A stretch of 64,000 bases of DNA from Ruminococcus sp. Its GTDB lineage: Bacteria > Bacillota > Clostridia > Lachnospirales > Lachnospiraceae. Positions within the stretch are counted from its first letter, which is position 1. Every line of letters begins with the position of its first letter. This document shows positions 53,501 through 62,259 of this stretch, piece by piece. The notes beneath the pieces are model-generated. The model searched no databases. It worked only from the letters and a program-made list of their open reading frames with translations, and was not told the DNA's origin. Location of the stretch: contig JACERV010000018.1 in NCBI GenBank assembly GCA_013911065.1, positions 39,081 through 103,080 of the forward strand, read 5' to 3'. Position numbers and translations under genes: made by a program.

Positions 53501-54255
53501 TTCACGCCCTCCATTTGATTGATTCTGCTGGCAAGAAAACCTGCTCCAAATCCGTTATCAATATTCACCACCGATACTCCCGATGCACAGGAGTTAAGCA
53601 TTGACAAAAGTGCGGCAATTCCGCCAAGATTCGCCCCATACCCTACACTGGTGGGCACTGCTATAACAGGACAGGACACAAGACCACCAATTACACTGGG
53701 AAGAGCACCTTCCATACCGGCCACAGCAATAACAACACGGGCGGATGCCAGTATTTCCAAATGAGAAAGCAGACGATGCAGGCCCGCAACCCCCACATCG
53801 TAGAGCCGGGTCACCTGGTTTCCCAACACCTCTGCCGTCAGCGCCGCCTCTTCGCATACCGCCATATCACTTGTGCCTCCACTGGCCACAATGATACTGC
53901 CTGTCTTGTCTCTCTCAGAATCCCGGTTCACAATACCGAACTTTGGAATGGGATGATACTCCAGCCTGCACTGCTTTTCCAAACTTGCAGCTGCTTCCTC
54001 CGCAAGCCGGGTTACTATAATATCCTTTGCTCCATTTTCCAGCATTCTGTCCACAATACCGCAAATCTGTCCGGCAGTTTTCCCCATACCATAAATAACC
54101 TCCGGCACACCCTGACGGATTCCCCGGTGATTATCAATCTTCGCGTACCCAATATCTTCAAAGGGGGCCGTTTTTAAACGGGTAACTGCTTCGTCGGGAG
54201 AAACAGTTCCCTCCTTTACCCCATTTAGCATTTCAAGCATTTCTTTGTGATCCAT
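53497..54255 (-). CDS. larB: LarB nicotinate dinucleotide carboxylase/hydrolase
   Basis: First enzyme of pincer cofactor synthesis; carboxylates and hydrolyses nicotinic acid adenine dinucleotide. The 252 residues have an N-terminal LarB-specific part (FEDIGYAKIDNHRGIRQG, PEVIYGMGKT) and a C-terminal PurE-like domain (IIVASGGTSDMAVCEEAA, VGVAGLHRLL, VIAVPTSVGYGANLGG). It is coupled to larC and lies about 70 bp after the binding-lipoprotein gene. Confidence 0.93.
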   Translation of the reverse strand: MDHKEMLEMLNGVKEGTVSPDEAVTRLKTAPFEDIGYAKIDNHRGIRQGVPEVIYGMGKTAGQICGIVDRMLENGAKDIIVTRLAEEAAASLEKQCRLEYHPIPKFGIVNRDSERDKTGSIIVASGGTSDMAVCEEAALTAEVLGNQVTRLYDVGVAGLHRLLSHLEILASARVVIAVAGMEGALPSVIGGLVSCPVIAVPTSVGYGANLGGIAALLSMLNSCASGVSVVNIDNGFGAGFLASRINQMEGVK

Positions 54256-54325
54256 AACAACCCTCCTTGTATAAAATCATATTACATTCATAAATTCCAT
54301 CCATGGACTCATTCATTTCAATTTA

Positions 54326-55333
54326 TTATTTACCAACTCCCATATCAGGGTAAAATGCTTCAGACAGCTTTTCCACTGTGTAGGCCAGCCTGTTCCCCGG
54401 CAGCACACTTTCAAGATCAATAGCCGCAAAACGCTCATCCTTTACACAAGAAAGCTGGGAAAGCACATCATTGGCCTTGATTTCTGCAATCTTTTCTTCC
54501 ACTGAGGGACTGTCATAATCATGAATAAGAATAATGTCCGGTTCCCGCGAAAGTACTTCTTCATAGCTTACAGTAATCCAAGCTTTATCCGTAATATCCT
54601 GAAACAGATTTTCTCCGCCCGCCAATTCAATGAGCGAAGTCTCAAAATTTGTTCCGCTGCAGGTAAACACCCCGTCACCGCCGCTGTCATATATGAGAAC
54701 TTTCAGCGGTTCCTCATTTTTAACCTTATCCTGTACAGCCTGAATGCGCTCCTTTTGCTCATCCACATACTTGGCTGCTCTGTCCTCAATCCCAAAGATT
54801 TTTCCAATGTCCAGAATTTCCTGATACTGTTGTTCCAGTGTTGTGGCAGAATTAATATAAGTCGTCATGCCGTAATCTTCCAGCTCACCCACGTCCAGTC
54901 CGTCACTGCCAAACTCCCAGTCAATTCCATAAATAAAATCTGCCCCACTGGAAATCACTGCTTCCCTGGTGGCTGAACTATGATTTATCTCCGGAATAGC
55001 TTCAAAGGCTTTTGCATATTCAGGCAGTGGCCCGCGGCTGTGATTACGCAGGCTTGTTCCCACAATAGAATTCTCAAGGCCCAGGGCTACAAGCAGTTCT
55101 GTGCAGTTGGGACCCAGAGCAAGTACCTTCTGGGGAGTTGATTTAACAGTTATTTCGCGCCCGTAATTGTCTAAAGTCACCGGATAACCTTCACCCGAAA
55201 CTGATGCGGACTTTTTCTGTGCCGATACTTCCCCCCTGTCATCACTTTTTTCGCTGCTCCCGCTTCTACAGCCTGACAGCAATGTCACAATCATTGTGGT
55301 ACACAATAGTACTGCTAATGTTCTTCTCTTCAT
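54326..55333 (-). CDS. Metal/cofactor-binding lipoprotein (FecB/BtuF fold)
   Basis: Class III substrate-binding lipoprotein of 335 residues; lipobox LSGC with lipidated Cys at 22. Fold motifs include KVLALGPNCTELLVALGL and REPDIILIHDYDSPS. It is encoded with FecCD-type permease and ATPase genes and directly before larBCE. Context suggests nickel, perhaps as a chelate, as cargo; iron-siderophore or corrinoid uptake are the alternatives the fold allows. Confidence 0.85.
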   Translation of the reverse strand: MKRRTLAVLLCTTMIVTLLSGCRSGSSEKSDDRGEVSAQKKSASVSGEGYPVTLDNYGREITVKSTPQKVLALGPNCTELLVALGLENSIVGTSLRNHSRGPLPEYAKAFEAIPEINHSSATREAVISSGADFIYGIDWEFGSDGLDVGELEDYGMTTYINSATTLEQQYQEILDIGKIFGIEDRAAKYVDEQKERIQAVQDKVKNEEPLKVLIYDSGGDGVFTCSGTNFETSLIELAGGENLFQDITDKAWITVSYEEVLSREPDIILIHDYDSPSVEEKIAEIKANDVLSQLSCVKDERFAAIDLESVLPGNRLAYTVEKLSEAFYPDMGVGK

Positions 55334-55418
55334 CTTTTTTCCTCCCTTTATTACAATGTGTTTATCATTCGTATTTCAGCAAATGACTTCCCAAAAATCA
55401 ACGAAACAGTATACAAAA

Positions 55419-56195
55419 TTATGCATAAACACTTGCCGGTAAAAAGGTAATGGAAACCTTCCCCGTAAGTGGATGAATAGCTGTATCGCAGTGAACTCCA
55501 TAAATTTCATATATGTTTTCCGGTGTGAGGACCTCTTTAGGTGTGCCCTCCCGTACAATTTTACCGCCTTTTAATACGTAAATCCGGTCACAGTAGAGGG
55601 CTGCCATATTCAAATCATGGATAGCCGAGAGTACTGTTACCTCCAATCTTTTTACAAAATCCAGTACCTGCATCTGATAGCTTATATCCAGATGGTTTGT
55701 AGGTTCATCCAGAATGAGAAAATCACTTTCCTGGGCGATGACTCTCGCAATAATAACCCTCTGTTTTTCTCCTCCGGAAAGATGGAGATAACTGCGCTTC
55801 GCCATAGATTCCATACCCACATGCTCAAGTGCATGATTGGTAATCTCCCTGTCATATTCATTATCAATTTCAAAAAGTTTCTTGTGAGGGGTCCGCCCCA
55901 TTGCAACGATTTCTTCTACGGTAAAATCAAACGGCACCTCATTCTCCTGTCCTACAACTCCCATTTTCAATGCGGTTTTTTTATGACTCATGGAAAAGAG
56001 AGCTTCGCCGTCCAGAACAGCCGTCCCCCTATCCGGGGTAAGAGCGCGGTAAATATTCTTCAGCAAAGTAGATTTTCCGCTGCCGTTTGGGCCTATCACC
56101 CCGACAAACTCCCCTTTATTTACATGTATAGAGATATTATCAACTGCCTCTTTTCCGCCATAAGAATAGGTCATATTATCTACTTTTAACTGCAT
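55419..56195 (-). CDS. FecE/BtuD-type ABC importer ATPase
   Basis: ATPase of 258 residues for the adjacent FecCD-type importer. Walker A GPNGSGKST, signature LSGGEKQRVIIARVI, Walker B FLILDEPTNHLD and H-loop SAIHDLNMAALYC are complete. It follows the permease gene by 40 bp. Confidence 0.92.
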   Translation of the reverse strand: MQLKVDNMTYSYGGKEAVDNISIHVNKGEFVGVIGPNGSGKSTLLKNIYRALTPDRGTAVLDGEALFSMSHKKTALKMGVVGQENEVPFDFTVEEIVAMGRTPHKKLFEIDNEYDREITNHALEHVGMESMAKRSYLHLSGGEKQRVIIARVIAQESDFLILDEPTNHLDISYQMQVLDFVKRLEVTVLSAIHDLNMAALYCDRIYVLKGGKIVREGTPKEVLTPENIYEIYGVHCDTAIHPLTGKVSITFLPASVYA

Positions 56196-56235
56196 AAGAA
56201 CACTCCTTTTTTATTTATACCAACAATACAGTATA

Positions 56236-57306
56236 CTAATTTTTCCTGTTTTTGCGTCTTAAAAGAAATATAAACAGAGGGCCTCCAATAATAGCTGTCA
56301 GAATACCTACCGGCAGTTCTTCCGGGGCAATCAGCATTCTTGCCAGAACATCTACCCAAACTACCAGTATACCTCCCATCAGTGCCGAAACCGGCAGCAC
56401 TCTGCGGTGGTCTCCGCCTACAAGTAAGCGGGTAAAATGTGGAACCATCAAACCCACAAAGCCTATAGTTCCGCTGACTGCAATTGTAACCCCTGACATA
56501 AGGGATGCCACCAGGATCAGAAGTTTTTGCAGCCTCTTAACGTTTATCCCCAGTGCCCCGGCACTTTCTTCTCCCAAAAGCAAAAGATTCAATCCCCGGT
56601 AATTGATTATGAGAATTGCCATACAAATCAGCAGAACGACGAACGGCAATCTCAGGTACCCCGATTTTGCTCCCGCAAGACTTCCAGACATCCAGAACGT
56701 AGCATTGTGAAGTCCCAGCGCGTTTGGAGCACTTAAGGTTATAACCCGGGTCACACCATCCATAATCATGGAAATGGCAACACCGGACAGAAGCAGTTGA
56801 GCCATATTGATGCGGCCTTGTACCCTTGATAATGAATATACGAAAATTATAGTAACAGCGGCTCCAAGGAAAGCACTGATGGATAATGAATACCTGCCCA
56901 AAAAGGCAAATGTACCGAATAACATTCCAAGGGTTGCCGCAGCCGATGCACCAGAAGATACCCCGAGTATAAAAGGGTCCGCCAGATGGTTCCGGACCAG
57001 CGCCTGCATCGCAACTCCGGTTATTGACAGTGATGCACCTACTACCAGTCCCAGACACACCCGGGGAAGCCTGAGTCCAATCACAATATTCTCCTCGACC
57101 TGCTGCCATGTATGCGGTATTCCATCACCGATTACAGGTATTCTGCTCAACAAAATTCTGGCAGTATTCCCAGGCGATACATAAACAGGACCAAGTCCAA
57201 GGCATAATACAACTGAAATAATAGAAATAGCCACTAACAGCAATATTACAACCTTCATATCAAGCTTTTCACGGTTAAACAATCTCTTAAGTGCAGTAAA
57301 TTTCAT
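56236..57306 (-). CDS. FecCD-family ABC importer permease
   Basis: Membrane subunit of a siderophore/corrinoid/metal importer, about 356 residues with about ten helices. Typical motifs are RLPRVCLGLVVGASLSITGV, near residue 70, and TIGFVGLMVPHFTRLLVGGD, near 265. I start it at ATG 57306 with GGGAG upstream; a longer frame to 57354 runs through the attenuator hairpin. A 215-bp gap with structured sequence separates it from DUF3842. Confidence 0.9.
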   Translation of the reverse strand: MKFTALKRLFNREKLDMKVVILLLVAISIISVVLCLGLGPVYVSPGNTARILLSRIPVIGDGIPHTWQQVEENIVIGLRLPRVCLGLVVGASLSITGVAMQALVRNHLADPFILGVSSGASAAATLGMLFGTFAFLGRYSLSISAFLGAAVTIIFVYSLSRVQGRINMAQLLLSGVAISMIMDGVTRVITLSAPNALGLHNATFWMSGSLAGAKSGYLRLPFVVLLICMAILIINYRGLNLLLLGEESAGALGINVKRLQKLLILVASLMSGVTIAVSGTIGFVGLMVPHFTRLLVGGDHRRVLPVSALMGGILVVWVDVLARMLIAPEELPVGILTAIIGGPLFIFLLRRKNRKN

Positions 57307-57329
57307 GCCGGTTCTCCCTTTGTTTTCAC

Positions 57330-57375
57330 AAAAGAAGACTGCAATTCCCGCCATTTGGCAGGTCTTGCAGTCTTC
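57330..57375 (-). terminator. Attenuator-like hairpin inside the lar operon
   Basis: Arms GAAGACTGCAA (57334-57344) and TTGCAGTCTTC (57365-57375) plus an inner 6-bp stem. One pair is C-A on plus but G-U in the minus transcript, so the structure is preserved in the operon RNA. TTTTG follows. It lies just before the permease ribosome site, where it could terminate or attenuate transcription. Confidence 0.7.
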
Positions 57376-57521
57376 TTGATTGCGTTTCTTTTATATTTTA
57401 TTGTTTTGGATAGAAAATATTATCGGTATTGTTTAAATAAAAATCAGTACATCTCTGAACCGGTCTTGCCGCCTACCACTCATTTGTAAGTGTGCGCCGC
57501 TTCTTGCGGCTATAAGCATGG
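57376..57521 (-). promoter_or_regulatory. Unassigned structured spacer upstream of the permease
   Basis: The minus strand has GCCGC-AAGAA-GCGGC right after the DUF3842 stop, a CACT/AGTG pair, and a nested set in which CGGT and ACCG enclose TCAG/CTGA, then a T-rich run. Together with the hairpin at 57330 this looks like an RNA control element. I could not match it to a riboswitch class. Confidence 0.4.
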
Positions 57522-57926
57522 TTAAGATGATTTTTCAATCTGATCAGCAATCAGCTTTATATATTCATTCAGTGATTGTTCCTGAACACCTACTACACGT
57601 GTATTGCAGCGGGTCGAAGGTAAAAGTATCTTTCTGCCTCTGCTTTGTCCAACCGCGGTTGCCATTGCGGGGGTTATTTCGCCATGCAGAGCATCTGCAA
57701 CGATAATCCCAATGGGGCCGATAATATAATCCGCATCCCGGCAGTTGACTATAACAGCATTCTCTCCTGTTGCTCCGGCGGTCGGTCTGGCACTAATCAT
57801 AGCACATGTTGCGGAACTATTCGTTCCAACGGCAATAATATCTGCAGAAACATGGGACAAAAGCAGTTCTTGAATGATTGCAGCTCCCATTCTTCCTCCT
57901 TGTCCATCAATTACAACAATTTTCAT
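57522..57926 (-). CDS. DUF3842 family protein
   Basis: Small conserved clostridial protein (134 residues) of unknown function. It starts with a Rossmann-like MKIVVIDGQGGRMGAAIIQE and has GTNSSATCAMI and VGPIGI-type IIGPIGIIVADALHG stretches, suggesting a nucleotide or cofactor-binding fold. It is the first gene of the nickel-pincer operon and follows a long leader. A role as a cofactor- or metal-linked accessory is inference. Confidence 0.8.
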   Translation of the reverse strand: MKIVVIDGQGGRMGAAIIQELLLSHVSADIIAVGTNSSATCAMISARPTAGATGENAVIVNCRDADYIIGPIGIIVADALHGEITPAMATAVGQSRGRKILLPSTRCNTRVVGVQEQSLNEYIKLIADQIEKSS

Positions 57927-58072
57927 ATGGTTAGATCCCTCCGATTCCGTAATTCATTCTAATATTTGGGAAGGGATACACAGGGTTATGAAGTGGCAGC
58001 CCGCAGTCCCAAATTGGGCAAAATTACCTAATATCCCATGACTTTTCACCAAAATGTGTACCCGGCATTTGG
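57927..58072 (-). promoter_or_regulatory. Structured leader of the DUF3842-lar operon
   Basis: About 140 nt between the predicted start site and DUF3842. In the minus transcript GGGTACACA pairs with TGTGTATCCC as a closing stem, enclosing GGTGAAAAGTC, a CCCA/TGGG hairpin, GCCC/GGGC and TGCCACTT. The closing stem and internal hairpins are clear; parts recall cobalamin riboswitches but the conserved order is not met. Candidate cofactor- or metal-sensing RNA. Confidence 0.5.
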
Positions 58073-58112
58073 ATTATAGCACAATATTATTTGTTTAGCA
58101 AACAAATAATAT
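58073..58112 (-). promoter_or_regulatory. lar operon promoter within a 29-bp inverted repeat
   Basis: On the minus strand TTGCTA (58096-58101), a 17-bp spacer and TATAAT (58073-58078). A perfect inverted repeat with 13-bp arms (ATATTATTTGTTT, centre 58097-58099; 58084-58112) covers the -35 and most of the spacer. The TATTATT...AATAATA ends recall NikR- or Fur-type sites, but spacing is not canonical. Confidence 0.75.
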
Positions 58113-58227
58113 CCAACACACACAGAATAACATATATCAATTCTGCGCGGATATGCTCAAAATCTTCATTTCCATCTCTTGTTTTTTATTCTATACTATT
58201 TTTATTTTTTCTCTCTGCAAAGACTTT

Positions 58228-61047
58228 TTAGTCGTAACTATAATCGTAATTATCATCTAATAATTTTTGATTATCGTCTAACTGGGAAAAACCATCTTTA
58301 TGGTGTTTTTTTAATATCATCATTGCAACAAGTAAAAATATAAGTGAAACAATTGCTATAGCAAATAACAGAGCTGCATTATACGTATAAGTGCCCCTTC
58401 CTAACCCGGAACTGATTGCTTCCCTGAATCCATAAATGGAATGTGTCATTGGCAGATATTCATGTATTGCCCTGAAAAATTTATCCGTTAACGGCATTGG
58501 GAATGTTCCGCCTGATCCTGCAAGCTGTAATATTAATAATATCATTGCAACAAATCGGCCGGGATTATCAAATGCCATTGCCAGAAACATAATGATAAAC
58601 ATATATGCATAGGCCGACATCAGTCCCACAACGAAATATTCTGGTATATATTTTGGCTCTAATCCCAGTGCAAGCATAATACTTCCCTCTATTAAAGCCA
58701 TGGCGGTAGCCGCAGCAAATCCAACGGATATTTTGCTCAGCCACCATTGAAAAACAGATTTTCCTTTTACCGCACTCTTTCTGATTGGATAAATAAAGTT
58801 AAATACCAGGCATCCTACATACAGTGCCAAAGATAAGACATAGGGAGCAAGTGCATGCCCATAGTTTGGTACCTCACTGTATTTTTCCTGTGAGATTTTG
58901 TTTGGCTGTGCTATCATTTCTGCTGTTTTATCTGTTGTGTGCACACCATTTACTTTTTCAGATCCTTCTCTTAATGCAGAAGCCAGCTGTCCACTTCCAT
59001 CCTTTAAGGTGCTCAGTCCATTCCATAAAGTATTTCCGCCGGCTGCTAATTTTCCTGAGCCATCCGCCAGCTTTTCAGAAGCATCCTGCAGCTTCATCTG
59101 TCCATTCATTAATTCACCATTGTTAGCGATTAATTCTGAACTTCCCGACTTAATCACCGCGGTTCCGCTTACTAGTTTTTCAGCACCTTCCTGCAGCCCA
59201 GGTACATTCTTATTTAATGTGCCAATTCCGGCATTTAGTGTGCCTGCACCATTGTTCAGGGTATTTGAGTTATTGTTTAACGTTTGTATCCCTTCATTGA
59301 CCTGTTGTACTCCCGCTACATAGCTGTTCAGACCATCACTGAGCTTAGCGGAGCCTGTACTCTGCCCGCTTTTCAGGCTCGCCAATCCATCTTCCAGCTG
59401 ATTCATGCCGGGTACTAACTGACCGTCTAATGCAGTTTTCACCGTTGCAAGTCCGTTTGAAAGGCTGCTGATTGCCTGCTGTGCTCCCGGAATTGCCTGT
59501 GCCGAGCCATCTGCAAGCCGTTTCACAGATGTAGATAGCTGTTCTGCTGATTCTAATGTTGTTTTTAATGTAGACAATGCTGTTGCCAGCCCTTGGCCAT
59601 TATCCGCAATCGCCTGTGTGCTGCCGCCGATTGTATTTGCCTGTGCTGCGATATCAGATGCACTGCTTCTGGCACCGCTGAGATCTGCATTAGTATTTAA
59701 TGCCGCCTCTAATATACCAGCAACTTCACTTTGCTGCGTTTCATCAAGAGAGGAGCTGGCAAGACTAGCCGCAACCTCTGCTGCTAAGCTGTTTGGTAAG
59801 CTGCCTAAATTCTCGCTTACCCCTTGGACATCAGTTCCGATTGCCTGTGTGGCCTCTCCAATCTTCTGTGCATTTGAGCCAATCGCCGTCAATTCGCCCT
59901 CCAGTGCTGCCGAGTCAATGACAGTTCCACTGCTCCCGTTTAATGCTGTATTTAATTGTTGTAATCCATCATTAATTTGCGTCAACCCTATATCAAGCTG
60001 TTCTAATTGAGCTGCACTGCCATTCATCTGTGTACCAAGCTGCTCTGACATCTGGGTTAATCCGGCGGTAATCTGTGAAGCACCACTTTGAAGCTGCGCC
60101 GTCCCCTTTGATAAACCGCTTGCAAATGTATTTACCCCTGACTTTAAGGTATCACCACTGCCTGCCAGTATTCCGGTTCCATCTGCCAGTTTGGAAACTC
60201 CGTCTGTATAATCCTTAATTCCATTCGACAATTTTGTGGAACCCTCATCCAGCTGCCCTACTCCGTCTGCTAAAGCAGGAACTTTTTCTCCCAGCGTATT
60301 TACACCAGTGTTCAATTCTGTTAATCCATGGTCGATTTTTACTGCTCCGGCCAAATACTTGCTAAGAGCAACACCAAAGGTCTCCTCGCCATCACTGAAG
60401 GTTATCGTGCTTTCAGCCAGTGTTTCAAGGTTCTTTGCAAGGGTTCTGCCACCATCTGCCAGTTCCCTTGCACCATCGTCAAGTTTACTTCCACCGTCTG
60501 CGGCATTCGCAAATCCATCTCCAATCTCTGATAACTGATCAAAAATTACTTTGGCATACACCTCTGTTACTTTTTGGGAAACCTCGCTTTTCAACTGCTT
60601 CATTGCGGCTTCACCAACCACCTCGCCCAGATAGTTTAATCCGCCATTTGTTTCGTACTCGATATTCATTTTTTGGGGATTGTCATCCATAACAGTTGCC
60701 GCATTGGAAGAGAAATCTTCAGGCAATGTCACTATCATGTAATAATCCTGATCTTTTAACCCTTCCTGTGCTTTTTTGGCAGATACAAACTGCCAGTCTA
60801 GATTATTATCTTCTTTTAACTGGTCTGCAAGTTCCTGACCAACATTCAGCGTTTTTCCATTGTACTCCACTTCTTTGTCTTCGTTTACTACCGCTACCGG
60901 TAAATCTCCTGTTTTTCCATATGGATCCCAAATAGATTTCAGGAAGAATGAGGCATACAAAATCGGTATGAAAGAAATAACAACAAAAGAAACCAATAAT
61001 ATTTTGTTCTTAAAGATTGCCTGCCATTCTTTTTTAATCATTTCCAT
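58228..61047 (-). CDS. YhgE/Pip-domain membrane protein
   Basis: Large membrane protein of the YhgE/Pip family (939 residues), related to phage-infection proteins and to ABC-2-type permease-like exporters with ties to type VII secretion. One N-terminal helix (residues ~13-33, ILLVSFVVISFIPILYASFF) is followed by a long extracellular region rich in repeated LxDG and L-N-G motifs predicted as coiled coil (about 190-700), and about five C-terminal helices. It overlaps the Rrf2 gene by 14 nt. ATG 61041 is an alternative start. The cargo or partner is unknown. Confidence 0.88.
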   Translation of the reverse strand: MEMIKKEWQAIFKNKILLVSFVVISFIPILYASFFLKSIWDPYGKTGDLPVAVVNEDKEVEYNGKTLNVGQELADQLKEDNNLDWQFVSAKKAQEGLKDQDYYMIVTLPEDFSSNAATVMDDNPQKMNIEYETNGGLNYLGEVVGEAAMKQLKSEVSQKVTEVYAKVIFDQLSEIGDGFANAADGGSKLDDGARELADGGRTLAKNLETLAESTITFSDGEETFGVALSKYLAGAVKIDHGLTELNTGVNTLGEKVPALADGVGQLDEGSTKLSNGIKDYTDGVSKLADGTGILAGSGDTLKSGVNTFASGLSKGTAQLQSGASQITAGLTQMSEQLGTQMNGSAAQLEQLDIGLTQINDGLQQLNTALNGSSGTVIDSAALEGELTAIGSNAQKIGEATQAIGTDVQGVSENLGSLPNSLAAEVAASLASSSLDETQQSEVAGILEAALNTNADLSGARSSASDIAAQANTIGGSTQAIADNGQGLATALSTLKTTLESAEQLSTSVKRLADGSAQAIPGAQQAISSLSNGLATVKTALDGQLVPGMNQLEDGLASLKSGQSTGSAKLSDGLNSYVAGVQQVNEGIQTLNNNSNTLNNGAGTLNAGIGTLNKNVPGLQEGAEKLVSGTAVIKSGSSELIANNGELMNGQMKLQDASEKLADGSGKLAAGGNTLWNGLSTLKDGSGQLASALREGSEKVNGVHTTDKTAEMIAQPNKISQEKYSEVPNYGHALAPYVLSLALYVGCLVFNFIYPIRKSAVKGKSVFQWWLSKISVGFAAATAMALIEGSIMLALGLEPKYIPEYFVVGLMSAYAYMFIIMFLAMAFDNPGRFVAMILLILQLAGSGGTFPMPLTDKFFRAIHEYLPMTHSIYGFREAISSGLGRGTYTYNAALLFAIAIVSLIFLLVAMMILKKHHKDGFSQLDDNQKLLDDNYDYSYD

Positions 61048-61558
61048 GAATTGAATTCATCACCTTTCTAATTAATAACTCTCTTTTTTCCCCTGATTGA
61101 TTCCAATTGTAAAGAGACATTTTTTCTTCTCCCATTGCCTCCGTAAGCAACTGATGAACCGTTTTTTGCTTTAGTGATTCTCTCCATAACTGATCAGCTT
61201 GTGCAAATGCGTTTTTTAAAATTGCAGTGCCCTGGCCTGTAATATAAGGAAACTCCTTAAATACCTCAACAATAAGTCCTGTATCGTCAAATGTCTCTGT
61301 CGGACCTTCTACAGCTTCCACCACCTGCAATAAGTTAATCTGATCCGCACTTGTTGCCAGTGTAAATCCGCCGTTATTTCCCGAAACTGAATCAACTAGT
61401 TTTGCGATTACTAATTTTCTCATTATTTTTTTCAAATAGGTAGGAGAGCATCTTAACCTCTTGTTTATTTCCTGCGATGATAACGGAATATTTGGCTCTT
61501 GCGTTGCAAGCAAGATCATAATACAAGCTGCCTGTTCAAATCCTTTTGTAAGCTTCAA
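61034..61558 (-). CDS. Rrf2-family regulator without iron-sulfur motif
   Basis: Rrf2-type winged-helix regulator of 174 residues (SSQEINKRLRCSPTYLKKIMRKLV, near residue 28; SGNNGGFTLATSADQINLLQVVEA). The three-Cys cluster motif of IscR/NsrR is absent, so it likely senses something else. Start is TTG 61558 with AGGAGGTG. It is translationally coupled to the YhgE-type gene and probably autoregulates through the palindrome at 61624. Confidence 0.87.
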   Translation of the reverse strand: MKLTKGFEQAACIMILLATQEPNIPLSSQEINKRLRCSPTYLKKIMRKLVIAKLVDSVSGNNGGFTLATSADQINLLQVVEAVEGPTETFDDTGLIVEVFKEFPYITGQGTAILKNAFAQADQLWRESLKQKTVHQLLTEAMGEEKMSLYNWNQSGEKRELLIRKVMNSIHGND

Positions 61559-61683
61559 CCTTTCACCTCCTAAACATATTAGTCAAGCCCAAAATACGGT
61601 TTTTTCTTTTATGGATATTTATTATCTATTATAGATATATAATATCCACTATTAAATTATACTATTTGTCATTTCCTTTGCAA
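61559..61683 (-). promoter_or_regulatory. Rrf2-yhgE promoter and operator
   Basis: On the minus strand TTGCAA (61678-61683), 16-bp spacer and TATAAT (61656-61661). The perfect palindrome ATCTAT-T-ATAGAT (61624-61636) lies about 20 bp after the -10, where a repressor would block initiation. The adjacent 61684-61885 is AT-rich and shows no gene. Confidence 0.65.
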
Positions 61684-61885
61684 GTAAAAAAAATTGTACT
61701 TTTCGTTCAAATATTTGTCATAATGCACAATTGGGAAAACATTCGTAGTAAAGATTGAAAAAGGTGGCTTTTATCTTTTTAATTTACTATTTTCTTATTA
61801 TTTAGAAACGGGAAAACGAGAAAACGGGTTTTTCTTCATCCACCAAAGATAAAAGAAACGCTCAGCCGAATATTCTATTTTTTCG

Positions 61886-61935
61886 TTGTATTCTTATAAC
61901 GAATAGCAATATAATAAAATCAGGAGGTAAGCATT
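61886..61935 (+). promoter_or_regulatory. Promoter and ribosome site of a truncated gene
   Basis: TTGTAT (61886-61891), 18-bp spacer, TATAAT (61910-61915), then CAGGAGGT ending eight bases before ATG 61936. All signals of a genuine gene start are present. Confidence 0.6.
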
Positions 61936-62115
61936 ATGAAATGTGTAAGATATATTGCGGCAATCATGCTAAGTGTCCTGTATTACATTGTGTTCTGCTG
62001 GATTATGAAATCCTGTCTTTTTTTATCTATATGCTCGTCAGTTATTTTACTGGGATTTACTCCTCCCAGATTCATTGCTGCATATCCTACAGTTTCCTCT
62101 CCGCCATACATATAG
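61936..62115 (+). pseudogene. Truncated gene start reading into antisense of the small-gene cluster
   Basis: A 59-codon frame begins MKCVRYIAAIMLSVLYYIVF, which looks like a real hydrophobic N-terminus with strong promoter and ribosome site. From about 61980 the frame is antisense to the gene at 61983-62168, and protein character is lost. I read it as the 5' end of a gene cut off by insertion or rearrangement. Alternatively it is a short membrane peptide. Confidence 0.4.
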
Positions 62116-62168
62116 CTGTCTTTTACTTCAAAATGCAACCCAACGGTTACATATACTAATTCATTCAT
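61983..62168 (-). CDS. Small protein of unknown function (61 aa)
   Basis: Small soluble frame starting MNELVYVTVGLHFEVKDSYM behind AGAGGTGG, with an in-frame GTG two codons upstream. It lies 91 bp after a 117-residue protein gene and is preceded by a 64-bp element repeated at 63194. No family recognised. It may be intact or the 5' part of a longer gene. Confidence 0.45.
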   Translation of the reverse strand: MNELVYVTVGLHFEVKDSYMYGGEETVGYAAMNLGGVNPSKITDEHIDKKRQDFIIQQNTM

Positions 62169-62172
62169 ATCC

Positions 62173-62236
62173 ACCTCTTTCCCCGGCTCAGCAGCCGAAC
62201 GCTTTTATATTGCTTGTACATTTTTTGATTGAGTGG
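62173..62236. repeat. 64-bp intergenic repeat, copy 1
   Basis: Matches 63194-63257 at 60 of 64 positions. On the minus strand it contains CGGCT-GCTG-AGCCG, a 5-bp stem directly upstream of the ribosome site of the next small gene. Confidence 0.85.
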
Positions 62237-62259
62237 TGCTCTCCACCACTCAACTCATT

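Noticed and set aside
51355..54255. Complete lactate racemase locus
   Set aside because: larB, larC and larE are present, but no larA or larR/LarD-type gene is in the window.
57927..58066. Cobalamin riboswitch call for the lar leader
   Set aside because: GGTGAAAA and GCCACT-like pieces are present, but the ordered conserved core and the 5' GGGAA element are not met; kept as an unassigned structured leader.
58824..60538. Several plus-strand frames opposite the YhgE gene
   Set aside because: They arise from the repetitive, Gly/Leu/Ser-rich coiled-coil coding sequence on the other strand.
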